From Bacteroidota bacterium (lineage in GTDB: Bacteria; Bacteroidota; Bacteroidia; NS11-12g; UBA9320), in the NCBI GenBank assembly GCA_024679565.1, contig JAIBDD010000019.1, forward strand, positions 1 through 52,820: 52,820 nt of DNA, written 5' to 3'. The notes beneath the pieces are model-generated. The model searched no databases. It had not been told where the DNA came from and saw only the letters and a list, made by a program, of their open reading frames with translations. How positions within the stretch are numbered: position 1 is the first letter of the stretch; each line of letters opens with the position of its first letter. The position numbers were made by a program, and so were the translations under genes. Shown piece after piece: positions 45,165 through 52,819 of the stretch.

Positions 45165-45482
45165 ATGAGTGTACAAGTAGCAACAGACGCGGATTTTGAA
45201 AATCATCTAGCGCAAAACAAAAAGGTAATTGTGAAGTATTTCGCCAATTGGTGTGGTAGCTGCAAATTATTCGCTCCAAAGTTCCGTCGATTGTCGGACG
45301 ACGAAAGGTTTGCTGATGTTACTTTTCTTGATGTAAACGCAGAGGAAAATGAAGTTGCACGCAAAAAGGCTGGTGTAAACAGTCTTCCATTTTTTGCGGT
45401 TTTCGAAAATGGAAAACTAGTTGCAGGTTCTGCCACAAATAAAGAAGACAACGTTGTAGGATTATTAAATCAACTTAACTAA
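45165..45482 (+). CDS. Thioredoxin-family protein with CGSC active site
   Basis: A 105-residue cytoplasmic thioredoxin-fold protein. The active site reads WCGSC (Cys30, Cys33) instead of the common WCGPC, which would change redox potential. The cis-Pro segment is VNSLPFFAVFENGK. Its stop overlaps the DUF6952 start by one base (TAATG). Convergent with a 2-Cys peroxiredoxin across a shared terminator, it is a likely reductant for that enzyme (inference). Confidence 0.9.
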   Translation: MSVQVATDADFENHLAQNKKVIVKYFANWCGSCKLFAPKFRRLSDDERFADVTFLDVNAEENEVARKKAGVNSLPFFAVFENGKLVAGSATNKEDNVVGLLNQLN

Positions 45483-45724
45483 TGCACATTCCATCAATTA
45501 AAAAACTGGTAGAACAGATGTCGTTACCTGATCTGCAAGCAGCTGAAGAAGCTATCTTAGAAGAACAAACACCTGCGATAGAGGTGCCAGGTGCCGACGA
45601 AGGGGAGCAATTGACTCATGTTATTGCCGCAATTTGGATAAAGGAAGACATGGCGTCTACAGGTCGTGAACTCAAAGAGTCGTTGCGCGACTATACTAAA
45701 AAAGTAAGGAAGAGTATAGACTAG
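45482..45724 (+). CDS. DUF6952-like small protein
   Basis: An 80-residue acidic, mostly helical protein without Cys. The segment EGEQLTHVIAAIWIKEDMASTGRELKESLRDYTKKVRKSI looks like the Bacteroidota family I know as DUF6952, found with thioredoxin/peroxiredoxin genes. Translation is coupled to the thioredoxin gene by TAATG. Function unknown; a partner or regulator of the redox pair is possible. Confidence 0.75.
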   Translation: MHIPSIKKLVEQMSLPDLQAAEEAILEEQTPAIEVPGADEGEQLTHVIAAIWIKEDMASTGRELKESLRDYTKKVRKSID

Positions 45725-45745
45725 TCGTTTCTACGAATAGGAAAC

Positions 45746-45782
45746 AAAAAAAGCCCAATGTCAATGACATTGGGCTTTTTTA
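45746..45782. terminator. Bidirectional terminator between DUF6952 and peroxiredoxin genes
   Basis: A nearly perfect hairpin AAGCCCAATGTCA / TGACATTGGGCTT with a tiny loop, flanked by A and T runs, located between convergent genes. It can serve both strands. Confidence 0.92.
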
Positions 45783-45796
45783 TTGATTGAGTTTAT

Positions 45797-46429
45797 TTAG
45801 TTTTTCGCCAAGTAATCAGCAACATCTTCGTGAGACTCATTCATAGCTGTTTTGCCTTCTTCCCAGTTTGCAGGACAAACTTCACCATGTGTTTCATGAT
45901 GAATCAGAGAATCCAACATACGCATGGCTTCGTTTACGTTTCTACCCAATGGTAAATCATTAACCAATTGGTGTCTTACTGTACCCTCTTTATCAATAAG
46001 AAATAAACCTCTATAAGCAATCATTGGTCCTGTTGCGGCCAATTGCTCGTTTTCGTCGTAACCATAGTCACCCCATAAAACACCGTAGTTGATGCTAATA
46101 GTCTTTGAAGTATCTGCCACTATTGGGTAAGTAATGCCTTGGATTCCACCGTGGTCTTTAGCCATTTGTAACCAACCCCAGTGCGATTCTTCAGTATCTG
46201 TTGAACACGCTACGATTTCGCATCCTTTAGCTCTAAACTCTTCTAATTTTTCTTGAAAAGCGTGTAACTCGGTTGGGCAAACGAAAGTGAAGTCTTTTGG
46301 GTAAAAGAAGAATATTACATACTTCTCTTTTAGGTATTGATCAAGAGTGAAATTCTCAATGATTTCCTCACCATTTACTACTGCTCGAGCTGCAAATGAA
46401 GGAGCTTTTTTTCCAACTAATACTGACAT
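45797..46429 (-). CDS. 2-Cys peroxiredoxin
   Basis: A thiol peroxidase of 210 residues that reduces H2O2 and organic peroxides. The peroxidatic Cys51 is in FTFVCPTEL, and the resolving Cys in GEVCPANW (about 178) makes it a typical 2-Cys AhpC/Prx1-type enzyme. The protein ends DVADYLAKN. Promoter elements TTG-N20-TAACTTTG lie immediately upstream. The WCGSC thioredoxin and DUF6952 genes converge on it from the left. Confidence 0.94.
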   Translation of the reverse strand: MSVLVGKKAPSFAARAVVNGEEIIENFTLDQYLKEKYVIFFFYPKDFTFVCPTELHAFQEKLEEFRAKGCEIVACSTDTEESHWGWLQMAKDHGGIQGITYPIVADTSKTISINYGVLWGDYGYDENEQLAATGPMIAYRGLFLIDKEGTVRHQLVNDLPLGRNVNEAMRMLDSLIHHETHGEVCPANWEEGKTAMNESHEDVADYLAKN

Positions 46430-46452
46430 ATAACTGTGTTTTTTATTTAGTG

Positions 46453-46483
46453 CAAAGTTAAATCTGGTAACCTAAAATGACAA
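46453..46483 (-). promoter_or_regulatory. Bacteroidota-type promoter for the peroxiredoxin gene
   Basis: On the minus strand: TTG (46483-46481), a 20 nt spacer, TAACTTTG (46460-46453), then 23 nt to the start codon. Both elements and the spacing match the consensus; this is the best promoter in the window. Confidence 0.72.
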
Positions 46484-46530
46484 GTAATTGCTATAAGTAA
46501 TCTTGATACTTAGATTAAGGCAGTCAATAA

Positions 46531-46560
46531 AAAAACCGGAGTGACTAAGCTCCGGTTTTT
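46531..46560 (-). terminator. Rho-independent terminator downstream of the gamma-carbonic-anhydrase-like gene
   Basis: An 11 bp stem AAAAACCGGAG/CTCCGGTTTTT with an 8 nt loop. Read on the minus strand it ends in at least seven T, so that direction is favoured. It lies 190 nt after the stop of the gene at 46751. Confidence 0.85.
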
Positions 46561-46735
46561 AATAACTAAACCAAAATAACTATAAATTATTAACGGATGC
46601 CTAAGCATCGTAATAACTTGTCGTTGACGAACAATTATTTTTTTCGCACTATAGTAATATCGTCCGCGACTTTGATAGGTCAATATTACGCCAAAGTCCT
46701 CGGCAGTTATCCACTGTTTATGATAAGTGGATAAC
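46531..46735 (-). ncRNA. Candidate structured RNA or structured 3' UTR
   Basis: Between a terminator and the preceding stop codon the minus strand holds a series of hairpins: a perfect 10 bp stem GTTATCCACT/AGTGGATAAC (46706-46715, 46726-46735), a 7 bp stem (46668-46674 with 46692-46698), a bulged TTGT/ACAA stem near 46618-46634, a bulged 12 bp stem (46587-46600 with 46605-46616) and the terminator. A 75-codon reading frame crosses it but its product looks unlike a real protein. A processed or independently transcribed sRNA is possible; no promoter was identified. Confidence 0.4.
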
Positions 46736-46750
46736 ATAATTGTTGTGATG

Positions 46751-47275
46751 CTAAGCTGATATTTCAGATTCGAGGTAAAGCCGGCCTAGTTTTACGTAGG
46801 CCTCCGCATTCTTATTTATATGCTCAATCTGTTTGTCCGACAGTGTTTTTATAACTTTTGCTGGACTTCCTAAAACAAGTGACTTAGGCGGAATTACCGT
46901 ATTGGCCGTAACAAGGGCATTAGCCCCAATGATAGAATAAGCACCAATTGTAGCCCCATTCAAAATGGTGGAATGCATACCAACCAACACATTGTTATCG
47001 ATGGTTGCGCCATGAACCAAAGCCAAATGACCTACGATAGAGTCATCGCCAATCGATACGGGATAACCCGGGTCAACGTGGATGACCGCGTTGTCTTGCA
47101 CATTAGTTCTGTCGCCAATCCGTATTGCGTCAGAATCTCCTCTTACAACAGCTCCATACCAAATCGATGCCATTTTGCCAATTTTCACATCACCAATAAC
47201 AACGGCATTCTCTGCAATAAATGCTTCAACATCAATTGATGGGGTAACACCTTTAAAAGTTTTGATTATCGCCAT
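46751..47275 (-). CDS. Gamma-carbonic-anhydrase-like left-handed beta-helix protein
   Basis: A 174-residue hexapeptide-repeat protein forming a trimeric left-handed beta helix. The repeated V-x-IG pattern, RGDSDAIRIGDRTNVQDNAVIHVD, and the metal-site histidines in AVIHVD, GHLALVHGATI and VGMHSTIL fit the gamma-CA/PaaY group. The activity may be carbonic anhydrase, thioesterase (PaaY) or neither. I start at ATG 47275; an in-frame GTG at 47284 would add MSP. It is divergent from hutI. Confidence 0.9.
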   Translation of the reverse strand: MAIIKTFKGVTPSIDVEAFIAENAVVIGDVKIGKMASIWYGAVVRGDSDAIRIGDRTNVQDNAVIHVDPGYPVSIGDDSIVGHLALVHGATIDNNVLVGMHSTILNGATIGAYSIIGANALVTANTVIPPKSLVLGSPAKVIKTLSDKQIEHINKNAEAYVKLGRLYLESEISA

Positions 47276-47332
47276 AGGACTCACTTAAAAGACTAATTTC
47301 GCTTAACACGAAGAAAAGAAAAATTTACATTC

Positions 47333-48568
47333 ATGGGGCGCACGCGTTTAATTAATATTGGTCACCTATATGGCATAACGGAAGGATTATCACCTAAGAT
47401 TGGTTCGGATTTAGCTATAGTCGAGAATATTGAAAATGCGTATTTAGATTTTGAAGCAGATAGAATTGTTGGATACGGCAAAATGTCTGATGCCGCAGGC
47501 GAATCAGCTGAGACCTATGATGTACAAGGGGGTATTGTGTATCCAACCTATATCGACTGTCATACCCATTTGGTGTATGCACAAAATAGAGAGGGGGAGT
47601 TTGTAGATAGAATTAAAGGCCTTACCTATCAAGAAATTGCTCAACGTGGCGGTGGCATTCTCAACTCTGTCGAGAAATTAAGAAGCATGTCGGAAGACGA
47701 ACTATTTAGTGAGTCTAAAACAAGACTTGATAAACTAATAAAACTAGGGACAGGAGCGATTGAAATAAAGAGTGGTTATGGGCTGAGTCTTGACGCTGAG
47801 GTTAAAATGCTACGGGTTGTGAAACGTTTAAAACAGGCATATTCAATACCGATTAAGGCAACTTTTTTAGGCGCCCATGCCTTTCCAATCGAGTTTAAAG
47901 ACAAGCCAGAAGCTTACGTGGATTATATAATTGACGTGATGTTGCCCGCCATTGCTCAAGAAGGTCTTGCCGACTACATTGATGCTTTTTGTGAGGCAGG
48001 TTATTTTAATGTTGAACAAACCAAACGTATAGTTCAGGCAGGTAACCAAGTGGGTATTCGTGCACGATTGCATGTCAATCAGTTTGAAAGTTTTGGGGCA
48101 ATACAAATGGCAGCTGAAAACAATGCCATAAGTGTTGAACATCTTGAAGTTTTATCGGATGCGGATGTAGAAGTATTATCCAACTCGTCTATGTATGCTG
48201 TAGGATTACCTGCGTGTTCTTTCTTTATAAAAATACCCTATACAGATGCCCGACGATTGATTGAGGCGAATGTGCCGTTTGTGTTGGCCAGTGATTATAA
48301 TCCAGGTTCGTCTCCAACGGGCAACCTGAGCTTTGTGATGAGCCTGGCGTGTATTTATATGCAGATGTTGCCATCAGAAGCCTTAAACGCTTTGACTGTT
48401 AACGCAGCCTGTTCGCTCGGAATCGAAAACGAGGTAGGAAGTATCGCAGTTGGTAAGAAAGCAAATGTGATTGTATCACAACAAGTGAAAACCCTTAGTG
48501 CGGTTCCTTATCAATTTGGTGAAAACGTAATAGACGCGGTGTTTATTAACGGTCAGCTTACAACCTAA
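47333..48568 (+). CDS. hutI: Imidazolonepropionase
   Basis: Third step of histidine degradation: imidazolone-5-propionate to N-formimino-glutamate. Amidohydrolase signatures: YIDCHTHLVYA (metal His pair, about 73-83), GGGILNSVEKLR, IEIKSGYGL, FLGAHAFP, LHVNQFESFGA and LASDYNPGSSPTGNL. 411 residues is normal. hutH, hutU and hutG are not in the window, so it is separated from the rest of the pathway. Its last 11 bp overlap the 3' end of the convergent outer-membrane gene. Confidence 0.95.
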   Translation: MGRTRLINIGHLYGITEGLSPKIGSDLAIVENIENAYLDFEADRIVGYGKMSDAAGESAETYDVQGGIVYPTYIDCHTHLVYAQNREGEFVDRIKGLTYQEIAQRGGGILNSVEKLRSMSEDELFSESKTRLDKLIKLGTGAIEIKSGYGLSLDAEVKMLRVVKRLKQAYSIPIKATFLGAHAFPIEFKDKPEAYVDYIIDVMLPAIAQEGLADYIDAFCEAGYFNVEQTKRIVQAGNQVGIRARLHVNQFESFGAIQMAAENNAISVEHLEVLSDADVEVLSNSSMYAVGLPACSFFIKIPYTDARRLIEANVPFVLASDYNPGSSPTGNLSFVMSLACIYMQMLPSEALNALTVNAACSLGIENEVGSIAVGKKANVIVSQQVKTLSAVPYQFGENVIDAVFINGQLTT

Positions 48569-49295
48569 AAGACAGGTATAAGCCACTTACGGGATTAAAC
48601 GTATTGGCAATTTCATTCCATTTTCGAGTGCCTGTTACCGTAGTTTCAAAGATTCTAGGGTCAAAGGACGAGGTTTGTAGTGTTGATCGGTTAACGTCTT
48701 GAGTGAAATTACTTGAAACAACCGAAACGTGCATTTCATATCCAACTTGAATACGTCTATTCACTTGGTATTGTATGCCAAACATCGGGGCAACACCGAA
48801 ACCCGTTGTAGTTGTTGTTATTTTTTCTCTTGTAACAAAAAATTGAGTTTGTTGCTGTGAGAACACTCTTTTGGTCTCCAAATTGAGTTCATGAAAATCA
48901 GATTCGCGTTCGAATATGAAATCCATGCCATAGTAGAAGCTAAACCGATTGTCCATTTCCTTTGTTCTGTAATACCCAGCCCGGAGCCTCAAATCGTTAT
49001 TGCTGTAAGGACTGTTTTTAATTGTAGTGTCTCCAGCTAAAGAATTGTTTTGTGAATTTTTTGCATCTAAATCGGTATCTAAATTTCCTGAAGAGTTGCT
49101 GAATCCTACTTGTAACCTTGCGAAATTATTTGTCTTAAAATTATAAGTAAAAACCAATGATGGCTGACTGCTTTTTTGAACCAAGCTAGAAAGGTTTGCC
49201 GCTATAAAATAATTGCTGAGTTCTAGCGTGTCTTGGGCCATTGCATTGGCCGCAAACGTTAATAGAATGATGGTAGTTTGGATGGTTTTTTTCAT
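48558..49295 (-). CDS. Putative outer-membrane beta-barrel protein
   Basis: A 245-residue protein with a signal peptide (about 1-20, ending NAMAQ), alternating strands such as RLQVGFSNSSG, LRLRAGYYRTKEM and FSFYYGMDFIFE, and a terminal GLYLSFRL strand, as expected for a small barrel. No family recognised. It starts 2 bp after the stop of the AAA ATPase gene, so both are probably cotranscribed; whether they act together is unknown. Confidence 0.75.
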   Translation of the reverse strand: MKKTIQTTIILLTFAANAMAQDTLELSNYFIAANLSSLVQKSSQPSLVFTYNFKTNNFARLQVGFSNSSGNLDTDLDAKNSQNNSLAGDTTIKNSPYSNNDLRLRAGYYRTKEMDNRFSFYYGMDFIFERESDFHELNLETKRVFSQQQTQFFVTREKITTTTTGFGVAPMFGIQYQVNRRIQVGYEMHVSVVSSNFTQDVNRSTLQTSSFDPRIFETTVTGTRKWNEIANTFNPVSGLYLSFRL

Positions 49296-49297
49296 GG

Positions 49298-51946
49298 TTA
49301 GTTCATTTTGAATCCTATTTCGTTACGTGCCAGTTTTTTTACTTCATCGGCGAGTGTAATAGTCTCTAAGTCTGCAGTGGTTAATGTCGTAACCATTTTT
49401 TTGGTTCGTTTGGCGTTTGTGATGCCACTCATCCGTAAATGTTGGTTGCGCACGGCTTCTTCAACAATTTTTCTTACGGCACGACCATTCCCAAAATATT
49501 TGTCTCGGCTATCAAACATAACCTGCATCATTTGGGCTAACATGGTTTTAGCACCTTTATCGGGGGTAAGAATATGTTCAGAAAACTGATTGAGGGCAAT
49601 TGCGTAAAGGTCATTTGGTTCGAAATCTTCAAAGGTGAACGTACGGTCAAATCGTGATTTTAAGCCCGGATTCGACTCAATAAAACGCCGCATGTTGTCG
49701 GTGTAACCTGCCGCGATAACGATGAAGTTGCCACGATAGTCTTCCATTCGTTTTAGAATAATCTCGATGGCTTCTTTGCCATAATCGGAATTTCCACCTT
49801 CTGTTAGGGAGTATGCTTCATCAATAAACAGTACGCCACCCATGGCTCTGTCTATTACCTCACCTGTTTTTATTGCGGTTTGGCCTACATAGCCACCTAC
49901 CAACGATTGTCTATCGCATTCCACCAAATTGCCACGTTCAATGATACCTAAGGCTTTGTAAATTTGGGTTAATATTCTAGCAACAGTGGTTTTACCTGTA
50001 CCAGGGTTACCCGTAAACACGGCATGCAGTGAGAATGTATTTCTAAAGTCCTTACCAGTTTCTTTGTAAAAGCGTACAAGTTTGATTAGGTCCTTAATTT
50101 CATTCTTTACAGATTCAAGGCCCATCATCAGTTCTAGTTTTGCAACCGACTCACGCAACAAATCTTCGTCGATGGGTATGTCTGCAACAGCATCTGGTTT
50201 GGATATAGATAATTTGTCGACATCCTCTACAGTAATGGTTGACAGATCGTCCATGCTCAGTGATTCTGGATTTTTTACGGCCATCACACGTAACCCTAAA
50301 TTCATTTTGCACTCATCAACCAATGAGTTGACAAGGCGGGCATTCCCAAAAAATCGATCACGTTCACGATAGGCATCAACCAATTTTTTATATAGTTCTT
50401 CTTTGGCTTTCTCTTCAAAAGAGATGCCTCTTTTATCTGCAGAGTATTCCGCAATTTGAAGCAATTCTTGAGGGATGTAGTCGGCAAAATCAAAAACAAC
50501 GTTAAATCTAGATTTTAAACCAGGATTGGAGTTTATGAAGTTATCCATCTCGTCAGGGTAACCTGCTGCGATAACAGCCATGTCGTCTTCGTCTGTCATT
50601 TCCTTCAGAAGTATTTCGATGGCTTCTTTACCAAAATCTTTGGCATCATCATCCTTACGTGCTAGGGCATAGGCTTCATCAATAAACAGAATGCCACCTT
50701 TGGCTTTTTTTATGGCTGCTTTTGTTTTTGGGGCAGTTTGTCCGATAAACTCTGCAACCAAGTCTGCTCGATCCACTTCATGTACATGCCCTTTTGATAA
50801 TAAGCCCAAGTTTTTGTAAATCTTGCCAAGCTTTCGAGCTACGGTCGTTTTTCCTGTTCCAGGGTTGCCTCGGAACACGGAATGAATATTTAGCGGTTCG
50901 TTTTCTTCAATACCTTTCTCTTTGCGTAAAGAGATAAACTGCAGATAATTACTGTATTCTTTGATACGATCTTTAACCTCTTGCAAGCCAATAAGGTCAT
51001 TCATTTCAGCCATTACATCTTTCTCGGCTTTTTTAGAGACTATAGCCGGCTTGTCAGAAACGACTGGGGTGTTCTTGTTTTTTGGTGTGTCCGAAATCTT
51101 CAGTTCATCTACCTGGCGAACAATGGTGAAATCAGATTCTGATGCCTCGATGTAATCGTCACCAATGTTGAAGTTTTTACTGGCAAGTAGTTTGTCTTGG
51201 AAAAGGATATCCATGTAATAGCTGCCCTTGCCCCAAGTACCAATAATGTCTGATCCCCAACCAACCGTCAATACGAAAGTGGGTTCTTGAGGATATACAA
51301 AAAACAATTTAGTAACGGTGCCTTTTAATAAGTTACCACTCGTTCTAAAATTAAAGGTGAGCTCGCAGGTCCAATATTTTACATCTTGGATTAGATTATC
51401 TGCTTTGAGCTCAGCCCAAATGTATCGTGTAAATTGATGATGGAATGTGCGATAGTATCGACGGCTGTCGATCAAAACGTTTGCATCAGGGCCTTCATAA
51501 AATTTAATTGAATCAATCTTGAAATAAGGCTGCCCAAGTCCGGATACGATGCCAAAATCTTGAACATAGAAGTTTTTTTCTGCAATGAGTTCACCGTCTA
51601 CCCAGGCTTCCCATTTGTAGGTGCCTTTTTTCCAAAATCCCCCTGAATTTCTTGTTCCCCAACCTTCACGGATAAAAAGGTTTTGTGCATTGATTGAAAC
51701 AGATCGGTCGCAGTTGAGGTCACAGATCTCTTTTTTGTTTTCATCAATACATTTTAGATTCAATTTTAACGGCCAATCATCCTTCTTGTATTGAAGGTTA
51801 ATAAACTGGAACTCGCAGTAAACATAGCCAACTTCGGCTTTGTCGAATACGGAACGATACTTCTTTTTATTATCGGCTAACCATTCTGTAGAACCATACG
51901 TTTTGATTTCTACAAACTGATAATTTTTAGGGGTTGGTAGTGTCAT
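49298..51946 (-). CDS. Tandem CbbX/SpoVK-like AAA ATPase with duplicated N-terminal beta domain
   Basis: An 882-residue protein with no signal peptide. Residues about 8-128 and 137-262 are two related beta-rich domains, both ending in GWG...W-KG-Y...L-A-KNF. A linker with Lys/Pro (about 265-310) leads to two AAA modules of the CbbX/SpoVK type: Walker A GNPGTGKTT at 360-368 and 646-654, Walker B ILFIDEAYAL and VLFIDEAYSL, and sensor/arginine-finger regions NPGLKSRF in both. All key residues are kept, so both modules should hydrolyse ATP. Such proteins remodel other proteins (CbbX acts on Rubisco); the target here is unknown. The outer-membrane gene follows by 2 bp. Confidence 0.9.
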   Translation of the reverse strand: MTLPTPKNYQFVEIKTYGSTEWLADNKKKYRSVFDKAEVGYVYCEFQFINLQYKKDDWPLKLNLKCIDENKKEICDLNCDRSVSINAQNLFIREGWGTRNSGGFWKKGTYKWEAWVDGELIAEKNFYVQDFGIVSGLGQPYFKIDSIKFYEGPDANVLIDSRRYYRTFHHQFTRYIWAELKADNLIQDVKYWTCELTFNFRTSGNLLKGTVTKLFFVYPQEPTFVLTVGWGSDIIGTWGKGSYYMDILFQDKLLASKNFNIGDDYIEASESDFTIVRQVDELKISDTPKNKNTPVVSDKPAIVSKKAEKDVMAEMNDLIGLQEVKDRIKEYSNYLQFISLRKEKGIEENEPLNIHSVFRGNPGTGKTTVARKLGKIYKNLGLLSKGHVHEVDRADLVAEFIGQTAPKTKAAIKKAKGGILFIDEAYALARKDDDAKDFGKEAIEILLKEMTDEDDMAVIAAGYPDEMDNFINSNPGLKSRFNVVFDFADYIPQELLQIAEYSADKRGISFEEKAKEELYKKLVDAYRERDRFFGNARLVNSLVDECKMNLGLRVMAVKNPESLSMDDLSTITVEDVDKLSISKPDAVADIPIDEDLLRESVAKLELMMGLESVKNEIKDLIKLVRFYKETGKDFRNTFSLHAVFTGNPGTGKTTVARILTQIYKALGIIERGNLVECDRQSLVGGYVGQTAIKTGEVIDRAMGGVLFIDEAYSLTEGGNSDYGKEAIEIILKRMEDYRGNFIVIAAGYTDNMRRFIESNPGLKSRFDRTFTFEDFEPNDLYAIALNQFSEHILTPDKGAKTMLAQMMQVMFDSRDKYFGNGRAVRKIVEEAVRNQHLRMSGITNAKRTKKMVTTLTTADLETITLADEVKKLARNEIGFKMN

Positions 51947-52056
51947 AGACTTGGCTCAAATTTTATAAAAAACCTTTAGAATACAGTGACAAATTTTGAT
52001 GCAAGTATTTTTTTTACGAAAAACTCAAAAAACAAATGATAATTTAAAAAAAAGGG

Positions 52057-52064
52057 TAATTTTG
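52057..52064 (+). promoter_or_regulatory. TAnnTTTG -7 element for the tRNA cluster
   Basis: TAATTTTG, exact match, 12 nt before tRNA-Ser. No TTG at -33. Confidence 0.45.
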
Positions 52065-52075
52065 CCGACCCATTC

Positions 52076-52163
52076 GGTGAGGTGGGTGAGTGGCTTAAAC
52101 CAGTAGTTTGCTAAACTGCCGTACCTCTAAAGGGTACCGCGGGTTCGAATCCCGCCCTCACCG
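52076..52163 (+). tRNA. tRNA-Ser (GCT)
   Basis: 88 nt cloverleaf with acceptor GGTGAGG/CCTCACC, long variable arm (GTACCTCTAAAGGGTAC) typical of tRNA-Ser, anticodon loop TTGCTAA giving GCT, and T arm CGGGTTCGAATCCCG. CCA is not encoded. It decodes AGC/AGU. Confidence 0.95.
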
Positions 52164-52227
52164 CAATTAGATTTTGACTGTCTGAGACAAGTTTTTTGTT
52201 GAAGAATGGTTAAGGTCGACACCACTT

Positions 52228-52302
52228 CGGGGTGTAGCGTAGCCCGGTTATCGCGCCTGCTTTGGGAGCAGGAGGTCGCAGGTTCGAATCCTGCCACCCC
52301 GA
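52228..52302 (+). tRNA. tRNA-Pro (TGG)
   Basis: 75 nt; acceptor CGGGGTG/CACCCCG, anticodon stem CCTGC/GCAGG with loop TTTGGGA (anticodon TGG), and T arm GCAGGTTCGAATCCTGC. CCA is not encoded. It decodes proline CCN codons. Confidence 0.95.
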
Positions 52303-52319
52303 CATATTTTAGACCTATT

Positions 52320-52393
52320 GGTCCAATAGCTCAACTGGATAGAGCAGCTGCCTTCTAAGCAGCAGGTTTCAGGTTCGAGTCCTGATTGGATCA
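52320..52393 (+). tRNA. tRNA-Arg (TCT)
   Basis: 74 nt; acceptor GGTCCAA/TTGGATC with one G-T pair, anticodon stem GCTGC/GCAGC with loop CTTCTAA (anticodon TCT), and T arm CAGGTTCGAGTCCTG. CCA is not encoded. It decodes AGA/AGG. Confidence 0.95.
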
Positions 52394-52398
52394 CAACT

Positions 52399-52431
52399 AA
52401 AGCCTAAGTGTCAAGCAGTTAGGCTTTTTTT
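52399..52431 (+). terminator. Rho-independent terminator after the tRNA cluster
   Basis: AAAGCCTAA (52399-52407) pairs with TTAGGCTTT (52419-52427) and is followed by a T run, 6 nt after tRNA-Arg. The A run on the other side also lets it serve the minus strand. Confidence 0.88.
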
Positions 52432-52558
52432 ATTCGATTTGTATACGTTTCTGTATACGGTTTTTTGAGTCTTCCCTAACTAAGGTCGTAAAGACCACTT
52501 CTAACTCTTCTATATCCTTAAATTGAACTTCATTCATCGTTGTTACTATTGCAACCAT
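52430..52558 (-). CDS. Possible 42-residue small protein
   Basis: An open frame from ATG at 52558 to TAA at 52430 encodes a charged peptide with the centre EVQFKDIEELEVVFTTLVRE. The stop lies in the T run of the tRNA terminator. No family is recognised and there is no promoter evidence; it could be a chance frame. Confidence 0.2.
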   Translation of the reverse strand: MVAIVTTMNEVQFKDIEELEVVFTTLVREDSKNRIQKRIQIE

Positions 52559-52672
52559 TTTATCATCCGTTCTGAAAAGGATTTGGCAGAACGTAATAAA
52601 AAAGATTGCAGTGTGAAATTATTTAATAGCCAATTAGATTAACAGTTTGGCTAGACTGGGTTTTAATTCAGT

Positions 52673-52819
52673 TTAGTTCGTGTTGGTTCCCTTTTTTATT
52701 GTTTGGAATACATTGACTCCCTTTTCACCTAAGTCAACAACCTCTTGCATTGTCATTATTTCACCAACATATATAGCTCTATCCTTTTGTTCTTGAATAC
52801 AATTTGAATGCCATGCAAA
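52673..52819 (-). CDS. C-terminal end of a gene cut by the window edge
   Basis: An open frame enters from the right edge and ends at TAA (52675-52673), giving about 48 residues that include YVGEIMTMQEVVDLGEKGVN and end KKGTNTN. Composition looks protein-like, but 49 open codons can occur by chance. The family cannot be told. Confidence 0.4.
   Translation of the reverse strand, partial: FAWHSNCIQEQKDRAIYVGEIMTMQEVVDLGEKGVNVFQTIKKGTNTN

Noticed and set aside
46706-46735. Inverted TTATCCAC-type pair resembling DnaA boxes and a possible replication origin
   Set aside because: Only two sites, each ending in T instead of the usual A, and no dnaA, dnaN, gidA or further boxes nearby. Better read as an RNA hairpin or an operator.
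46510-46737. 75-codon frame on the minus strand in the gap before the peroxiredoxin gene
   Set aside because: It runs through several hairpins and the terminator, and its predicted product has no domain, signal or sensible composition.
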